Assembly: GCF_016466415.2 (NCBI RefSeq)
Contig: NZ_CP066772.2
Coordinates: 682,001 to 746,000 of the forward strand
Direction: 5' to 3'
Source of the DNA: Ralstonia pickettii
Lineage (GTDB): Bacteria > Pseudomonadota > Gammaproteobacteria > Burkholderiales > Burkholderiaceae
Length of the DNA stretch: 64,000 nt
Below, in pieces: positions 6,569 to 16,020 of this stretch. The position numbers and the translations under genes are program-made. The notes under the pieces were generated by a model, which saw only the letters and a list, made by a program, of their open reading frames with translations, was not told where the DNA came from and did no database searches. Positions within the stretch are counted from its first letter, which is position 1, and the number at the start of each line of letters is the position of its first letter.

Positions 6569-8430
6569 GTCAGCACCCGTGCGATCTGGTAGGTGGCGAA
6601 CGCGGCCAGGTAGGCCAGCGCGAAGAGGTAACCGGCGGTGCCCGCCATGACCTTCCACGAGTTGGTCTCGCGGCGGATGGTGGCCAGCGTCGAGATGCAT
6701 TGCGGCGCGTAGACGTACCACGCCAGGAAGGCCAATGCCGTGGCCAGCGACCATTGTTGGGAGATGATGGGCGCCAGCTGCGCAGCCGCATCTTCATGCG
6801 TGGCCGACAGCGAGTACACCGTCGCCAGCGCGCCCACGGCCACTTCACGCGCAGCCATGCCGGGAATCAGCGCAATGCACATCTGCCATGTGAAGCCGAT
6901 CGGCGCGAACACGACTTCAAGCGCGCGGCCGATCATCCCGGCAAAGCTGTAATCGATGGCCGGCAGCGTGGCGTTGGCCGGCGGCGCCGGGAACGACGAG
7001 AGGAACCACAGCAGTACCATCATTTTGAGGATGACCGTGCCGATGCGTCGCAAGAAAATGCGTGCCCGCTCCACGAGGCCGACGATCAGGTTGCGCACGC
7101 TGGGCAGGCGGTACGACGGCAGTTCGAGAATGAGCGGGTGCTCGTTGCGATCGCGCTTCAGGTACTTGAGCACGTATGCGACGATCAGCGCCGACACGAT
7201 GCCCGCCATGTACAGCCCGAACAGCACCAGCCCCTGCAGATTGAACAGCCCCCACACCTGCCGCACCGGGATGAACGCGCCGATCAGCAGCGCATACACG
7301 GGCAGCCGCGCCGAGCACGTCATCAGCGGTGCCACGAGAATCGTCACCAGCCGGTCGCGCGGGTCCTGAATCGTGCGCGTGGCCATCACGCCGGGAATCG
7401 CGCACGCAAAACTCGACAGCAACGGAATGAACGAGCGCCCCGACAACCCCGCGCCCGCCATCAACCGGTCGAGCAGGAAGGCCGCGCGCGGCAGATAGCC
7501 CGATTCTTCCAGCGACAGGATGAAAAGGAACAGGATCAGGATCTGCGGCAGGAACACCAGCACGCTGCCCGTGCCGGCGATGATGCCGTTCACCAGCAGG
7601 CTCTTCAGCATGCCGTCTGGCATGACGTTGCCGACCCACACGCCCACGGCTTCCACGGCCCCCTGGATGCCCTCCATGAGCGGTTGCGCCCACGAGAACA
7701 CCGCCTGGAACATGAAGAACATCAGCACGGCCAGCAACATCAGGCCCAGTACCGGATGCAGCACGATACGGTCGAGCCGGTCGTCCAGCTCGGCGGTGCT
7801 GCGCGGCATGGTCACGGCGGTATCGAGCAGGCGCTTCACTTCAACGTGCGGATCCGCATCCACCGGGAGCCCGACCGGCACGGCCGGCAGCTGTTCGTGG
7901 TCGATATGGGCGACAAGGTCGGCCGCGCCATTGCGTTTGATGGCCACGGTCTGCACCACGGGCACGCCCAGAGCGGCTTCCAGCTTGGCCCGGTCGATTC
8001 GAATACCGCGCCGCTCGGCTGCATCCACCATGTTCAGCGCCAGCACCATCGGCAGGCCCAGGCGTTGCAGTTCCAGCACGAAACGCAGGTGCAGCCGCAG
8101 GTTAGTAGCGTCGACCACGCAGATCAGCAGGTCGGGACGCGACTCGCCGCGGAACGTGCCGAGGCAGATATCACGCGTGATGGCTTCGTCCGGGCTGGTG
8201 GCGACCAGGCTGTAGGCGCCGGGCAAATCGAGAATCTGCACATGCCGGCCCGACGGCGCAGTGAAGCGGCCTTCCTTGCGCTCGACCGTCACGCCCGCGT
8301 AGTTTGCGACCTTCTGGCGGCTGCCCGTCAGCAGGTTGAACAGCGCGGTCTTCCCGCAGTTGGGGTTGCCGACCAGGGCAACGCGCAATGCGGGGGTGGA
8401 AGCGGAGGAAGAAGAAGCGTGCATCTGCAT
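6565..8430 (-). CDS. feoB: Ferrous iron transporter FeoB
   Basis: GTP-regulated Fe2+ permease of the inner membrane (621 aa). The N-terminal G domain has G1 GNPNCGKT (21-28), the G2 threonine in NYAGVTVERKEG, G3 DLPGAYSL and G4 NMVD. A GDI-type helical linker follows, then two Gate domains with many membrane helices. It is shorter than E. coli FeoB (773 aa). I start at ATG 8430 rather than the longer frame to 8631, which would overlap feoA. Second gene of feoA-feoB-Cys-rich protein. Confidence 0.95.
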   Translation of the reverse strand: MQMHASSSSASTPALRVALVGNPNCGKTALFNLLTGSRQKVANYAGVTVERKEGRFTAPSGRHVQILDLPGAYSLVATSPDEAITRDICLGTFRGESRPDLLICVVDATNLRLHLRFVLELQRLGLPMVLALNMVDAAERRGIRIDRAKLEAALGVPVVQTVAIKRNGAADLVAHIDHEQLPAVPVGLPVDADPHVEVKRLLDTAVTMPRSTAELDDRLDRIVLHPVLGLMLLAVLMFFMFQAVFSWAQPLMEGIQGAVEAVGVWVGNVMPDGMLKSLLVNGIIAGTGSVLVFLPQILILFLFILSLEESGYLPRAAFLLDRLMAGAGLSGRSFIPLLSSFACAIPGVMATRTIQDPRDRLVTILVAPLMTCSARLPVYALLIGAFIPVRQVWGLFNLQGLVLFGLYMAGIVSALIVAYVLKYLKRDRNEHPLILELPSYRLPSVRNLIVGLVERARIFLRRIGTVILKMMVLLWFLSSFPAPPANATLPAIDYSFAGMIGRALEVVFAPIGFTWQMCIALIPGMAAREVAVGALATVYSLSATHEDAAAQLAPIISQQWSLATALAFLAWYVYAPQCISTLATIRRETNSWKVMAGTAGYLFALAYLAAFATYQIARVLT

Positions 8431-8476
8431 GAAGCCGGGTAAGCGGAGCCGGAAAGCGGCTGCAATAGAAGGCGGC

Positions 8477-8782
8477 CTATGCCGCCTCGCGCACCTTGAC
8501 GGGCGGGGCCGTTTCGGGCGTAGCGATGGCAGCGGGTTGCGTGGCCGATTCGGCGTGCACGCACACGCGGGCAGCCTCCTGGCGCCGCAGTGCGAAGCGG
8601 GTAAAGCCCACCTGCACGACCAGCGGATCACCGCCGAACGGGCCGACGGCCACCACGCGCACCTCTTCGCCCGTCACGAACCCGAGTTCGCGCAGGCGTT
8701 GGCTGATGGGATCGGCGGGTTCACGGTCTTCAACGTGATCCACCACCGCCGTCGCCCGGCGGGAAAGCTCGGAAAGCCGCAT
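8477..8782 (-). CDS. feoA: Ferrous iron transport protein FeoA
   Basis: A 101-aa SH3-like cytoplasmic partner of FeoB. The core (SQRLRELGFVTGEEVRVVAV...PLVVQVGFTRFALRRQEA, about 27-70) is the classic FeoA fold. A 30-residue Ala/Pro-rich tail is an extension beyond the usual 75-85 aa. First gene of the feo operon, 46 bp before feoB, with a Fur box 43 bp upstream. Confidence 0.92.
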   Translation of the reverse strand: MRLSELSRRATAVVDHVEDREPADPISQRLRELGFVTGEEVRVVAVGPFGGDPLVVQVGFTRFALRRQEAARVCVHAESATQPAAIATPETAPPVKVREAA

Positions 8783-8824
8783 CGTGTGTGGTCGTTTACG
8801 TAACGTGGTAAAGCAAGGAGTCTA

Positions 8825-8847
8825 AATGCGAATCGTTTTCATTATAA
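8825..8847 (-). promoter_or_regulatory. Fur box and -10 of the feo operon
   Basis: The 19-mer AATGCGAATCGTTTTCATT (8825-8843) is an imperfect Fur box sharing its left half with the box at 4638. On the minus strand TATAAT (8847-8842) overlaps it, so Fur-Fe should cover the feoA -10 element. Confidence 0.7.
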
Positions 8848-9084
8848 CGCAACATCCCGTGAGACGGGTTGCGGCACCCGGTCGCCAGAATGGATATTTC
8901 GGAGGACGGGTTGTTACGGAGCCCGGCGTTGTGCAGAAAGCACTCGCGAAAGGCGTGGGGGCCAAAAACCGCTGCCCGTGCAGGGTTTCTTCTAAATTAC
9001 CCTATCCTGGGTATTGGCCTGAATGGGGACCATTGCCTATGCTTCAACTGCGCTGAACTTCCCCGTTCAAAGCGTATTCTTGAG

Positions 9085-9115
9085 GCCACCGGGTACCGCT
9101 ACCCGGTGGCTTTTT
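9085..9115 (+). terminator. Orphan strong terminator
   Basis: Perfect 11-bp stem GCCACCGGGTA (9085-9095) / TACCCGGTGGC (9100-9110) with a CCGC loop and TTTTT. No plus-strand gene precedes it back to 5828, so it must end an unannotated plus-strand transcript starting after about 8848. Two further perfect hairpins follow at 9123-9141 and 9141-9159. Confidence 0.75.
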
Positions 9116-9116
9116 C

Positions 9117-9469
9117 TATGGGCGCCTGCCGCGTGCAGGCGACCGTTCGCCGAACGGTCCCGACGCGGTGAGCAGGGCTTGCATCGCCGTCGATCAGGGC
9201 ATTGGCAGCGGTGGTTCGGGCACCCCATCGCCCACATTGCTACCACCCCTCGTGCCGCCTGCCGCGCCGATTTGCGGCCGGGTCGGCTACAGGCTATCCA
9301 CAAGTTGCGTGCGATAGGAATTGCAAGCAAAATGCTTGCGCACTGCGTCAGCCGTCATCCGGCACGATGCCGCAACTGCATCGTGCGTCGAGGGGATGGT
9401 CCTTGAGCCGCGCATCGTGCAACCGCAGAGTGCATCCGCTCTCCACATAAGGCTCTACCGGTCATTCAA
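9117..9469. other. Intergenic region before the GGDEF/EAL gene
   Basis: Apart from the two hairpins at 9123-9159 I see nothing structured and no credible gene. It presumably carries the promoter of the c-di-GMP gene. Confidence 0.4.
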
Positions 9470-12400
9470 GTGCCGAAGCACGCTTTCTTTCCCACCACGC
9501 TGCGCGGCCGCTTGCTTGCCCTGGCCGCGGTGGCCGCCTTGCCGGCCATTGTTGTCGCGATTGCCGGTGTGGCGCTTTACCGTGACCGGCTCAATGATCA
9601 CCTTGCCCAGCAACTGACCCACGAAACCGAGACTGCCGCTGCGCGCGTCGGCATGGTGCTGTCCAACGCCAATACGCTGCTCTCGGTGCTCATCGCCGAC
9701 GATTCGGCGCTGCGCATGGAGCAGCAAGAGTGCAGCAGTTTCGTCAACCGCGTCTTTCATAACCAGAGCGAACTCGCGAACCTCGGCATCATCGACGCGC
9801 ATCGCAAGCTGGTATGTACGCCCGATACGGCGAAGCTTGCCATCGATCTGTCGGACCGACCGTACATCAACGAGATCATGGCAACGGGCCGACCGTCCCT
9901 GTCGACATTTGTGATCGGACGCGTCTCCGGCCAGGCAGTGCTGATTTCGGCGCGGCCGATGGCAGGCAACGACGGCACCATCCGGGGCGTGGCGTACGCG
10001 GCCGTGCGGCAGAGCGCGTTGATTGCGGCGGCCGTCGACGGCATGTCGGAGGCGCCGGTCTATCTCGTGGATGCGGCGGGCAACGTGTTGTCGACCCACG
10101 GTGCTCTGGAGGCCGCCCAGGTGCCGGCCATTGTGCGCGGGCCGCTGGTGGCCGCCGCGGCCCAGCAGCCAGGCGAACCGGTGTTCGTGGACGACACCGA
10201 CGGCGTTCGCCGCGCCTACGCCGCCATGGTGGTGCCGCACGCGGCCGGCGGGCATTTGCGCATCGTGCGGGGCGTGGACGCTACCGACATCGTTCGCCAG
10301 CAGCGCTACATGACGCTGGCCGGCGGAGGTGCCATCCTGCTGATGGTGGTGATGCTGCTCGCCCTGATCCAGATGGCGCTGCGGCGGATGGTCATGCCGC
10401 GCATCGATGCGCTCGTCGACGCGGCGCGCCACTACGCAACGGGTGATTTTTCTGCACGCGTAGTCGAGCATGGCGCCTCGCGGGACGAACTCTCGCTGCT
10501 TGAGCGCACCTTCAACGAAATGCGTGCCGCCATCCAGCGCCACGATGCCACCGTTCACCGCCTGACCGAACGCTTCCAGCGGGTGGCACGCGCCACCAAC
10601 GACTGGATCTTCGACTGGGATATTGCGACCGGCGAGTCCTGGGCCAACGCCAGCCTGCATCGGCTGCTTGGCAGCGACGCGCTGCTCGGTCCGGGGGACG
10701 ACGACGGCGCGGGTGGGGGCACCTCGCGCACGCTGACCTTCCAACAGTTCGTACACCCGGACGACGTCGATGCCTTCGCCCGCGAGCTGCGCGCCGTCCT
10801 GAATTCGAACCGCGACAGCTGGCAGCACGTCTGCCGGGTGATCGATGCCAACCGTGCCACGCGCACGGTGGAAATTCGCGCCAGCCTTTATCGTGATCAG
10901 GACGGCCGCGCTGTGCGCATGGTCGGCGGGGTGACCGACATTTCGCAGCGCTCGGCAATCGAGCAGGAACTGCGCAGCAGCGAAGCGAACCTGCGTGTGG
11001 CGGAACAGATTGCGCTTCTGGGCAGTTGGCGCTGGGATGTGCTGCGCGACTCGACTACATGGTCGTCGGGCATGTACGTGTTGACGGGCGTGCCGCCGGG
11101 CGCGCCGCCGGCCTTCGCCCAGCAAGCGCAGTTCTTTACCGCCGACAGCTATAACCGTCTGCGCGACGCCGCGAGCCGCGCCGTGACCGAAGGGGAACCG
11201 TACTCGCTGGAGCTGGAGATGATCCGCCGCGACGGTGAACACCGGTGGGTGCTCTCGCGCGGCAACATCGAGCGCAACGAGCGCGATGAGGTGATTGCGC
11301 TGTTCGGCACCATGCAGGACATCACCGAGCGGCGTGAGTCCGACGAGCAACTGCGTCTGCTGCGCCGCGTTGTCGAATCGGTGCCGTCGGGTATTACCGT
11401 GGCCGACGCGCAGCAGCCCGACTTGCCGATTGTGTATGTGAACCCCGGCTTCGAGCGCATGACGGGTTATCGCGCAGAGGAAGTGCTGGGCCGCAACGCG
11501 CGCTTCCTGCATTCGTCCGAGCCTGGGCAGCCGGCGCTGAACGAAGTGCGGACAGCGTTGCGCGACGAGAGCGAGATTCGCGTGCTGCTGCGCAATTTCC
11601 GCAAGGACGGCCACGCGTTCCTGAACAACTTCCTGCTCTCGCCCGTGCGCGATGCCAAGGGTGCCGTTACGCATTACGTCGGCATTCAAGACGACGTGAC
11701 CGAGCAGGAGATGACGCGCACGCGCCTGGCCCAGCACGCCACCATCGACCCGCTCACGGGCCTGCCCAACCGCACGCTGCTGGCCGACCGCGTGCAGCAG
11801 TCGGTGGAGATGGCCGCACGCCAGCGTAGCCGCTTCTATGTGGCGCTCGTCAACATCGATCGTTTCAAGGTCGTCAACGACAGCCTTGGCCACCTGCTGG
11901 GCGATGAGGTGCTGCGCCGGGTGGCCGAGCGCCTGCGCGATGCCGCCGACACGGTGGACACCGTGGCGCGCTTTGGCGGCGACGTGTTTGCATTGGTGAT
12001 CTCGCACGCCGGCTCGCGCGGCGTCGACTTCGGCTTTGATCTGTTTGCCGAGCCGGTGCGCGTGGAAGGGCACGAGGTGTTCGTGACGGCAAGCATCGGC
12101 GTGGCCGAATACCCGGCGCACGGCGCCGACGCCGATAGCCTCATCCGCCATGCCGAAATGGCGATGTACTACGCCAAGCAGAACGGCCGCAACCGCCTGG
12201 AATTCTTCGCGCCGGAAATGGATATCGGCGTGTCATATCGGCTGAATCTGGAACACCAGATCCGCGCGGCGCTGGAGCAGGGCCAGTTCCGCTTGCTGTA
12301 CCAGCCGCAGATCGACACCCAGACCGGGCGCGTGTGCGGGCTCGAAGCGCTGATCCGCTGGATTCACCCGACACGCGGGTTGCTGCCGCCGGCCGCGTTC

Positions 12401-13021
12401 ATTCCCGTGGCCGAAGAGAGCGGGCTGATCGTCGAGATCGGTAACTGGGTCTTGACCGAAGCCGCGCAGCAACGCGCCGAGTGGCACAAGCGCGGCCTGG
12501 CTGATGACCTGACGTTGGCTGTGAACGTGTCGCCGCTGCAGTTCAAGCGCGGCACCGTGCTGCCGACGCTGCTAAAGCTACAGCGCCAATACGGCCTCGG
12601 GTCGGGCTTCCTTGAACTGGAAGTGACCGAGTCGATGCTGATGGAAGGCACCGAGCGCACCATCGAAGACCTCACGGCCATTCGACAACTGGGCGTGCGC
12701 ATTGCCATCGACGATTTCGGTACGGGGTATTCGAGCCTGGCGTATCTGAAGCGCTTGCCGATCGACCTCATCAAGATCGACCGCGCGTTCGTCAAGGACA
12801 TCGACCGCGATTCCAACGATGCCGCCATCTGTACGACGGTCGTGGTGCTGGCCCACAACCTTGGCGTGAAGGTGTGTGCCGAAGGTGTGGAAGACGCTGC
12901 GCAGTCCGCCTTCCTGGCCTCGCACCAATGCGACGTGCTGCAGGGCTATTACTTCAGCGAGCCGCTGTTGCCTGAGGCCGTGACTGCATTGCTTGAACGC
13001 GACACGCGCTTCACCGTGTAA
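9470..13021 (+). CDS. Membrane PAS/LOV-like/GGDEF/EAL c-di-GMP phosphodiesterase
   Basis: Large signalling protein (1183 aa, GTG start at 9470). Order: membrane helix (about 15-36), periplasmic sensor domain (to about 280), helix (283-303), HAMP (305-360), three PAS domains (about 365-490, 499-620, 627-745), GGDEF (about 755-915), EAL (about 935-1180). The GGDEF motif is degenerate, G836-G-D-V839-F, so cyclase activity is unlikely. The EAL motif is intact (E959-A-L) with DDFGTGYSS and EGVED, so c-di-GMP hydrolysis is expected. The third PAS resembles a LOV domain (GRNARFL) but has Ala677 where the photoactive Cys belongs. Monocistronic, convergent with aer. Confidence 0.93.
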   Translation: MPKHAFFPTTLRGRLLALAAVAALPAIVVAIAGVALYRDRLNDHLAQQLTHETETAAARVGMVLSNANTLLSVLIADDSALRMEQQECSSFVNRVFHNQSELANLGIIDAHRKLVCTPDTAKLAIDLSDRPYINEIMATGRPSLSTFVIGRVSGQAVLISARPMAGNDGTIRGVAYAAVRQSALIAAAVDGMSEAPVYLVDAAGNVLSTHGALEAAQVPAIVRGPLVAAAAQQPGEPVFVDDTDGVRRAYAAMVVPHAAGGHLRIVRGVDATDIVRQQRYMTLAGGGAILLMVVMLLALIQMALRRMVMPRIDALVDAARHYATGDFSARVVEHGASRDELSLLERTFNEMRAAIQRHDATVHRLTERFQRVARATNDWIFDWDIATGESWANASLHRLLGSDALLGPGDDDGAGGGTSRTLTFQQFVHPDDVDAFARELRAVLNSNRDSWQHVCRVIDANRATRTVEIRASLYRDQDGRAVRMVGGVTDISQRSAIEQELRSSEANLRVAEQIALLGSWRWDVLRDSTTWSSGMYVLTGVPPGAPPAFAQQAQFFTADSYNRLRDAASRAVTEGEPYSLELEMIRRDGEHRWVLSRGNIERNERDEVIALFGTMQDITERRESDEQLRLLRRVVESVPSGITVADAQQPDLPIVYVNPGFERMTGYRAEEVLGRNARFLHSSEPGQPALNEVRTALRDESEIRVLLRNFRKDGHAFLNNFLLSPVRDAKGAVTHYVGIQDDVTEQEMTRTRLAQHATIDPLTGLPNRTLLADRVQQSVEMAARQRSRFYVALVNIDRFKVVNDSLGHLLGDEVLRRVAERLRDAADTVDTVARFGGDVFALVISHAGSRGVDFGFDLFAEPVRVEGHEVFVTASIGVAEYPAHGADADSLIRHAEMAMYYAKQNGRNRLEFFAPEMDIGVSYRLNLEHQIRAALEQGQFRLLYQPQIDTQTGRVCGLEALIRWIHPTRGLLPPAAFIPVAEESGLIVEIGNWVLTEAAQQRAEWHKRGLADDLTLAVNVSPLQFKRGTVLPTLLKLQRQYGLGSGFLELEVTESMLMEGTERTIEDLTAIRQLGVRIAIDDFGTGYSSLAYLKRLPIDLIKIDRAFVKDIDRDSNDAAICTTVVVLAHNLGVKVCAEGVEDAAQSAFLASHQCDVLQGYYFSEPLLPEAVTALLERDTRFTV

Positions 13022-13048
13022 GGAAGCGCTGCTCTTCCCGCTGCAACG

Positions 13049-14638
13049 CTACGCGCGGAACACCGCCACGGCGTGCTTCAGATCTTCCGATTGGCGCGCC
13101 AGCACCGAGGTGGCGGCCGCTGCCTCTTCCACCAGCGTTGCGTTCTGCTGCGTGACCCCATCGAGCTGTGAAACCGACGCGTTGATCTGCGCAATGCCGC
13201 TGCTCTGCTCGCGCGAGCTGGCCGAGATTTCCGACATGAGCTGCGTGACGGTCTGCACCGATCGCACGATCTGCGTCATGGTGGCGCCCGCCTTGTGGAC
13301 GAGATCGACGCCGTCGCGCACGGACTGATCGGATGCGCGGATGATCTCCTTGCTCTGTGCGGCGGCCTGCGCGCTGCGTTGGGCGAGACTGCGCACCTCG
13401 CCGGCGACGACTGCAAAGCCCCGGCCTTCTTCGCCCGCGCGGGCGGCTTCGACCGCGGCGTTGAGCGCAAGGATGTTGGTCTGGAACGCGATGCTCTCGA
13501 TGGTGGCGATGATCTCGGTCACGCGCTGGCTGTCGGCACGGATGGCGTCCATGGTTTGCACGACGCGCTGCACGACCTGACCGCCGTCGGCCGCGATCGT
13601 GGAGGCCTGCTCGGCCAGGGCGCTGGCTGCGCGGGCGTGGTCGGCGTTCTGCGCAACCATCGATGTCAGCTCCTCCATGCTGGAGGCGGTTTCTTCCAGC
13701 GCGGCGGCCTGCTGCTCGGTACGTGCGGAAAGGTCATGGTTGCCGGCGGAAATCTGCAGCGTGCTGTGCGCGACGCTGGCGGCGCCGTCCTGGATGTCGC
13801 GCACGATCGACGAGAGGCTTGCGCGCATGGTGCCCATGGCGCGCATGACTTCGCCCAGCTCATCGCTGGAGCGGACTTCGACCACGGTGGTCAGGTCACC
13901 GGCGGCCAGTCGCGTGGCAAGCGTGGCCGCTTCTTCCAACGGTCGGATCAGCGTGCGTGCAAGCAGCACGCCTGACATCGTCGCCAGCCCGGCGCAACCC
14001 ACGCCGGTGAGCCACAGCCAGTCGCGGCTGAAGACGAGCCACGCTGCGCCATGCAGATCGGCGGCTTCCAGCGCCATGTGCGCCCATACCGTGCCGATCA
14101 GGATGGCCGATGCAATCAGTGTTTGCAGCCCAATCACCTTGAAGCGCAGGCTGTCGATCTGGAACAGATTGACGGCGCGCCGCCATCCCGTGCGCAGAAT
14201 GCGGCCCGCGCGCACGGTGTACGACGTGTCGCCTTCATTGATGGCGGTATAGGCGCGTTGCGCGCGCGCGATCTGCGCAGGCGTGGCCATCGAGCGCACC
14301 GATGTATAGCCGACCACTGCGTTGTTCTGAAACACCGGCGTTACGTTGGCCAGCACCCAGTAGAAGCCGCCGTCCTTGCGTCGGTTCTTGACGAAGCCGC
14401 GCCACGCCTTGCCGGCTTGCAGCGTGGCCCACAAATCGGCGAAGGCGGCCTCGGGCATGTCAGGGTGGCGCACGAGGTTGTGCGGTGCGCCCATCAGCTC
14501 CTCATGCGAATACCCGCTGATGCGCACGAACGCCGGGTTGGCGAAGACGATGCGACCTTTGAGATCGGTGCGGGAGATGAGGTAGTCCGTCGGGGTGAGG
14601 GCGGTTTCGGCTTCGGTGACCGGCAGGTTTTTGCGCAT
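13049..14638 (-). CDS. aer: Aer-type PAS methyl-accepting chemotaxis protein
   Basis: Energy or oxygen taxis receptor (529 aa). The N-terminal PAS (about 15-120, with [17 protein letters not shown]) is of the FAD-binding Aer type. A hydrophobic membrane-anchoring region follows (about 165-230), then HAMP, then a cytoplasmic signalling domain with the MCP hairpin ([20 protein letters not shown] near 405-425). There is no periplasmic ligand domain, as in Aer. An FNR-type box lies 120 bp upstream, fitting oxygen control. Confidence 0.9.
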   Translation of the reverse strand: MRKNLPVTEAETALTPTDYLISRTDLKGRIVFANPAFVRISGYSHEELMGAPHNLVRHPDMPEAAFADLWATLQAGKAWRGFVKNRRKDGGFYWVLANVTPVFQNNAVVGYTSVRSMATPAQIARAQRAYTAINEGDTSYTVRAGRILRTGWRRAVNLFQIDSLRFKVIGLQTLIASAILIGTVWAHMALEAADLHGAAWLVFSRDWLWLTGVGCAGLATMSGVLLARTLIRPLEEAATLATRLAAGDLTTVVEVRSSDELGEVMRAMGTMRASLSSIVRDIQDGAASVAHSTLQISAGNHDLSARTEQQAAALEETASSMEELTSMVAQNADHARAASALAEQASTIAADGGQVVQRVVQTMDAIRADSQRVTEIIATIESIAFQTNILALNAAVEAARAGEEGRGFAVVAGEVRSLAQRSAQAAAQSKEIIRASDQSVRDGVDLVHKAGATMTQIVRSVQTVTQLMSEISASSREQSSGIAQINASVSQLDGVTQQNATLVEEAAAATSVLARQSEDLKHAVAVFRA

Positions 14639-14757
14639 GGTGGTGCCGCGCTTCGTGGGCGCGGATGGTCGAAAGGAGGCGTGGGCTTGAAAGGCACGCT
14701 GTCCTTCTTTGCATCGGCATGCCGCGGGCCATCTAAAGGCGATGCCTGCGCCCCGAG

Positions 14758-14771
14758 TTGATCTGGATCAA
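14758..14771. promoter_or_regulatory. FNR/Anr-type box between aer and a small gene
   Basis: TTGATCTGGATCAA is an exact TTGAT-N4-ATCAA FNR-family site. It lies 120 bp before aer (minus) and 83 bp before the small gene at 14854 (plus), so it could serve either or both. Confidence 0.75.
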
Positions 14772-14853
14772 ATCACACGCGTGGCGCAGATTGGCATGGC
14801 CGTTGCTACGTTGCTGGCAATGCGCCGTTCAGGCGCTGAAGATGGAGGAACGA

Positions 14854-15105
14854 GTGCACAAGATCTGTGGAGACGTTGAAATCGTCCCCCGCGTGGTGCC
14901 CGCCGGCGGGCGCGGCTGGGAGGCACGCGTGGAGGTGGTGTTTCGCGGCGCGGAAGGGCAATCGTTGTCGGGTTCGCAGGCGGTGCGGCCCGGGTGCACG
15001 TTCGGCTCGCCGCGCGAAGCGATGGACGCGGCGCTGCTGCACGGGCAGCGCCTCTTGCGCGAGTGGGTGAGGGGCTCGGCACCCCAGGCAGAAGTCGCAA
15101 CCTGA
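14854..15105 (+). CDS. Small hypothetical protein downstream of an FNR box
   Basis: An 83-aa soluble protein starting at GTG 14854, selected because GGAGG lies exactly 5 nt before it. ATG 14842 or 14758 would be upstream alternatives, the latter starting inside the FNR box. It has an alternating strand pattern followed by an amphipathic helix (REAMDAALLHGQRLLREWV), typical of small stress-related proteins in Burkholderiales. No named family is claimed. The promoter context suggests induction at low oxygen. Confidence 0.55.
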   Translation: MHKICGDVEIVPRVVPAGGRGWEARVEVVFRGAEGQSLSGSQAVRPGCTFGSPREAMDAALLHGQRLLREWVRGSAPQAEVAT

Positions 15106-15118
15106 CGCGACGCGAAGA

Positions 15119-15910
15119 TTAGCGCGCCTCGCTCGCCTTGCGCTCTTCGCGTGATAGGCCGGCAGTCCAGTAGCCCTTGGCGTCGATGGCGTCATGCGGC
15201 ACGGCCCAGGCGCCTTCGAGCAGCGTGCGAACCTGTTTGAGCAACGACGCCTCGCCGGCCAGGAAGACCTGCGGTGTGCCGGCGGGCATGGCTTGCGCGC
15301 TCAGCGCTCCGACCATCATGGCGCCGGCGTGGGCCGTATCGCTTTCCACCCAATGGATGTTGCGGCTGCGCGGGTGCGTGGCCAAGGCGCCTTCCAGCGG
15401 CAGCCGGGCGCGGGCGTCGCCGATGGCGATGTAGGTCAGCACCTGCGCGTGCTCGGGCAGCGTTTCCAGAATCGCGAAGATGGCAGGCAACGCGGTTTCG
15501 TCGCCAATGAGCAGCGTCCAAGGCGCGGCGGGGTCCGCACGGAAGCCCCGCTTGGGGCCGGCAAATTCGACTTCATCGCCGGGTGCGGCATGCTCCAGCC
15601 AGCGTGCGGCAGGGCCATGCTGGGCTGCGGGTGTCTCGTCGTGCACGACAAAATCGATTTCAAGTTCCCCGCGGGCCGCGTGATAGCGGCGAATCGTGTA
15701 GGCCCGACCGAGCGTTCGGCCGTTGCCCGCGCGTTCGTGCGGAAACATCAGCTTGATCGCTGCGCCGGGCGGCGCCTCGGCCAGATCGGTGAGATTCGTC
15801 GCGGCCGCGCCGGTAAAGACCACGCGGCGCATGCGGGGCGACAACGTATGGATGGCGCGCACACGCACGCGGCGTGTGGCGGGTTTGACAGTACTGAGCA
15901 GCTGCGACAT
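15119..15910 (-). CDS. Siderophore-interacting FAD protein (YqjH/ViuB-like ferric reductase)
   Basis: NAD(P)H-dependent ferric-siderophore reductase (263 aa) that frees iron from siderophores in the cytoplasm. The N-terminal FAD-binding barrel has GRAYTIRRYH near residue 75, and the C-terminal SIP domain has LLIGDETALPAIFAILE and VFLAGEASLLKQVRTLL. The ATG at 15910 is chosen because AAGG precedes it. Longer starts would reach into the upstream PadR gene. It lies 110 bp downstream of that gene in the same direction, mirroring the yqjI-yqjH association. Confidence 0.88.
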   Translation of the reverse strand: MSQLLSTVKPATRRVRVRAIHTLSPRMRRVVFTGAAATNLTDLAEAPPGAAIKLMFPHERAGNGRTLGRAYTIRRYHAARGELEIDFVVHDETPAAQHGPAARWLEHAAPGDEVEFAGPKRGFRADPAAPWTLLIGDETALPAIFAILETLPEHAQVLTYIAIGDARARLPLEGALATHPRSRNIHWVESDTAHAGAMMVGALSAQAMPAGTPQVFLAGEASLLKQVRTLLEGAWAVPHDAIDAKGYWTAGLSREERKASEAR

Positions 15911-16020
15911 GAGACCTTGTGTGCGATTGAAGGCAAACATAGATGGCTGCGAAATGGACCGAGGCGAGGGGCCGGGCGACGAAGCGTCACCCGGGGCGGA
16001 CTGGATGCTGCCGGTTCCGC

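Noticed and set aside
6208-8442. 744-aa plus-strand open frame opposite feoB
   Set aside because: Antisense shadow of feoB; low-complexity Arg/His/Gln composition.
9455-12151. 898-aa minus-strand open frame opposite the GGDEF/EAL gene
   Set aside because: Antisense shadow; no domain and biased composition.
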